From: Acidimicrobiia bacterium
GTDB lineage: Bacteria; Actinomycetota; Acidimicrobiia; Acidimicrobiales; AC-14
Assembly: GCA_019244985.1 (NCBI GenBank)
Contig: JAFASB010000437.1
Coordinates: forward strand, 1 to 6,123
Reading direction: 5' to 3'
DNA length: 6,123 nt
Positions 5,817-6,123 of the stretch are shown here, in pieces. How positions within the stretch are numbered: the stretch's first letter is position 1; each line of letters starts with the position of its first letter. A program made the translations under genes and the position numbers. The notes beneath the pieces are model-generated. The model was not told the DNA's origin. It saw only the letters and a program-made list of their open reading frames with translations, and made no database searches.

Positions 5817-6123
5817 ATGGACGAACGCCAGCCTGCTGAAGACATCGCCGCCATGGGGGCACCGGCCAGCCCCGACGCCCTCAAGGAGATCGTCGCCCGC
5901 CATCACCGCCGGCGCAGCCGCACCCTCGGCGTCCTGCTGGCCGTGGCCCTGATCGCAGGGCCGGTCGCCGGATGGGCGATCGGCCAAGGCGGGGGTGGCG
6001 GGGGGCAGCAAATTGCCACCGGATCGAAGGGCGGCACTCCGACCGCGGCGAACGCGCCGACACCTGGCGCGAGCGGCGGCGTCTCCGGGGGCGCCATCGC
6101 TTCACCCGCCGACCTCGGTGCCA
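5817..6123 (+). CDS. Single-pass membrane protein with Gly/Ala/Pro-rich exterior, 3' end cut by window edge
   Basis: From ATG 5817 the frame is open to the right edge, giving 102 residues. The order is a hydrophilic N-terminus (MDERQPAEDIAAMGAPAS, 1-18), a basic stretch RHHRRRSRT (about 29-37), one hydrophobic helix LGVLLAVALIAGPVAGWAIG (38-57), then a glycine run (59-64) and a Gly/Ala/Pro/Ser/Thr-rich segment. By the positive-inside rule the N-terminus should be cytoplasmic and the rest extracytoplasmic; the low-complexity part looks like a wall-spanning linker to a domain beyond the window. I do not recognise the family. An in-frame ATG at codon 13 is an alternative start; neither start has a strong Shine-Dalgarno, only GGG directly before the first. 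The spacer of 141 bp after the phosphoesterase gene, containing the inverted repeat, suggests a separate transcript. Confidence 0.7.
   Translation, partial: MDERQPAEDIAAMGAPASPDALKEIVARHHRRRSRTLGVLLAVALIAGPVAGWAIGQGGGGGGQQIATGSKGGTPTAANAPTPGASGGVSGGAIASPADLGA

Overview
The window is GC-rich, with G or C at most third codon positions, and reads as chromosomal DNA from an actinobacterium-like organism. The gene families point to Actinomycetota: an HtpX-type protease starting MYEQIAANKRR, a winged-helix HTH_42/AlkZ-type protein, a Tat-exported phosphoesterase with a possible LAxTG tail, and a single-pass protein with a Gly/Ala/Pro-rich exterior. The exact class cannot be settled from the sequence. 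I see no rRNA, tRNA, CRISPR array, transposase or phage gene.

Layout from left to right. A minus-strand pair fills 1-1103: a VOC/PhnB-like protein (633-1103) followed, after a 32-nt gap, by an isocitrate lyase/PEP mutase superfamily protein cut by the left edge (1-600). The gap and start codon between them form a 13-bp hairpin. A 78-bp divergent spacer with a perfect 14-bp palindrome separates this pair from a plus-strand winged-helix gene (1182-2204). The 3' end of that gene overlaps by 56 bp the convergent 3' end of a minus-strand fatty acid hydroxylase/sterol desaturase family gene (2149-3030). A second divergent spacer (3031-3124) leads to a plus-strand M48 protease (3125-4081), then a Tat-exported phospholipase C/acid phosphatase-like gene (4128-5675). 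The stop codon of that last gene lies in a 14-bp tandem repeat, followed by a 14-bp inverted repeat around a 48-nt spacer. The last gene (5817 to the right edge) encodes the N-terminus of a single-pass membrane protein.

The genes do not form one recognisable pathway. The strands run -,-,+,-,+,+,+, so only the VOC/ICL pair and perhaps the protease/phosphoesterase pair could share a transcript. Several products act at or beyond the membrane (hydroxylase, HtpX-like protease, phosphoesterase, terminal protein), but a common role would be speculation. I do not see a clear undescribed multi-gene system. The points most worth a second look are the start-codon hairpin, the possible sortase E-type tail on a Tat substrate, the AlkZ-like QxQ motif, and the repeats after the phosphoesterase gene.
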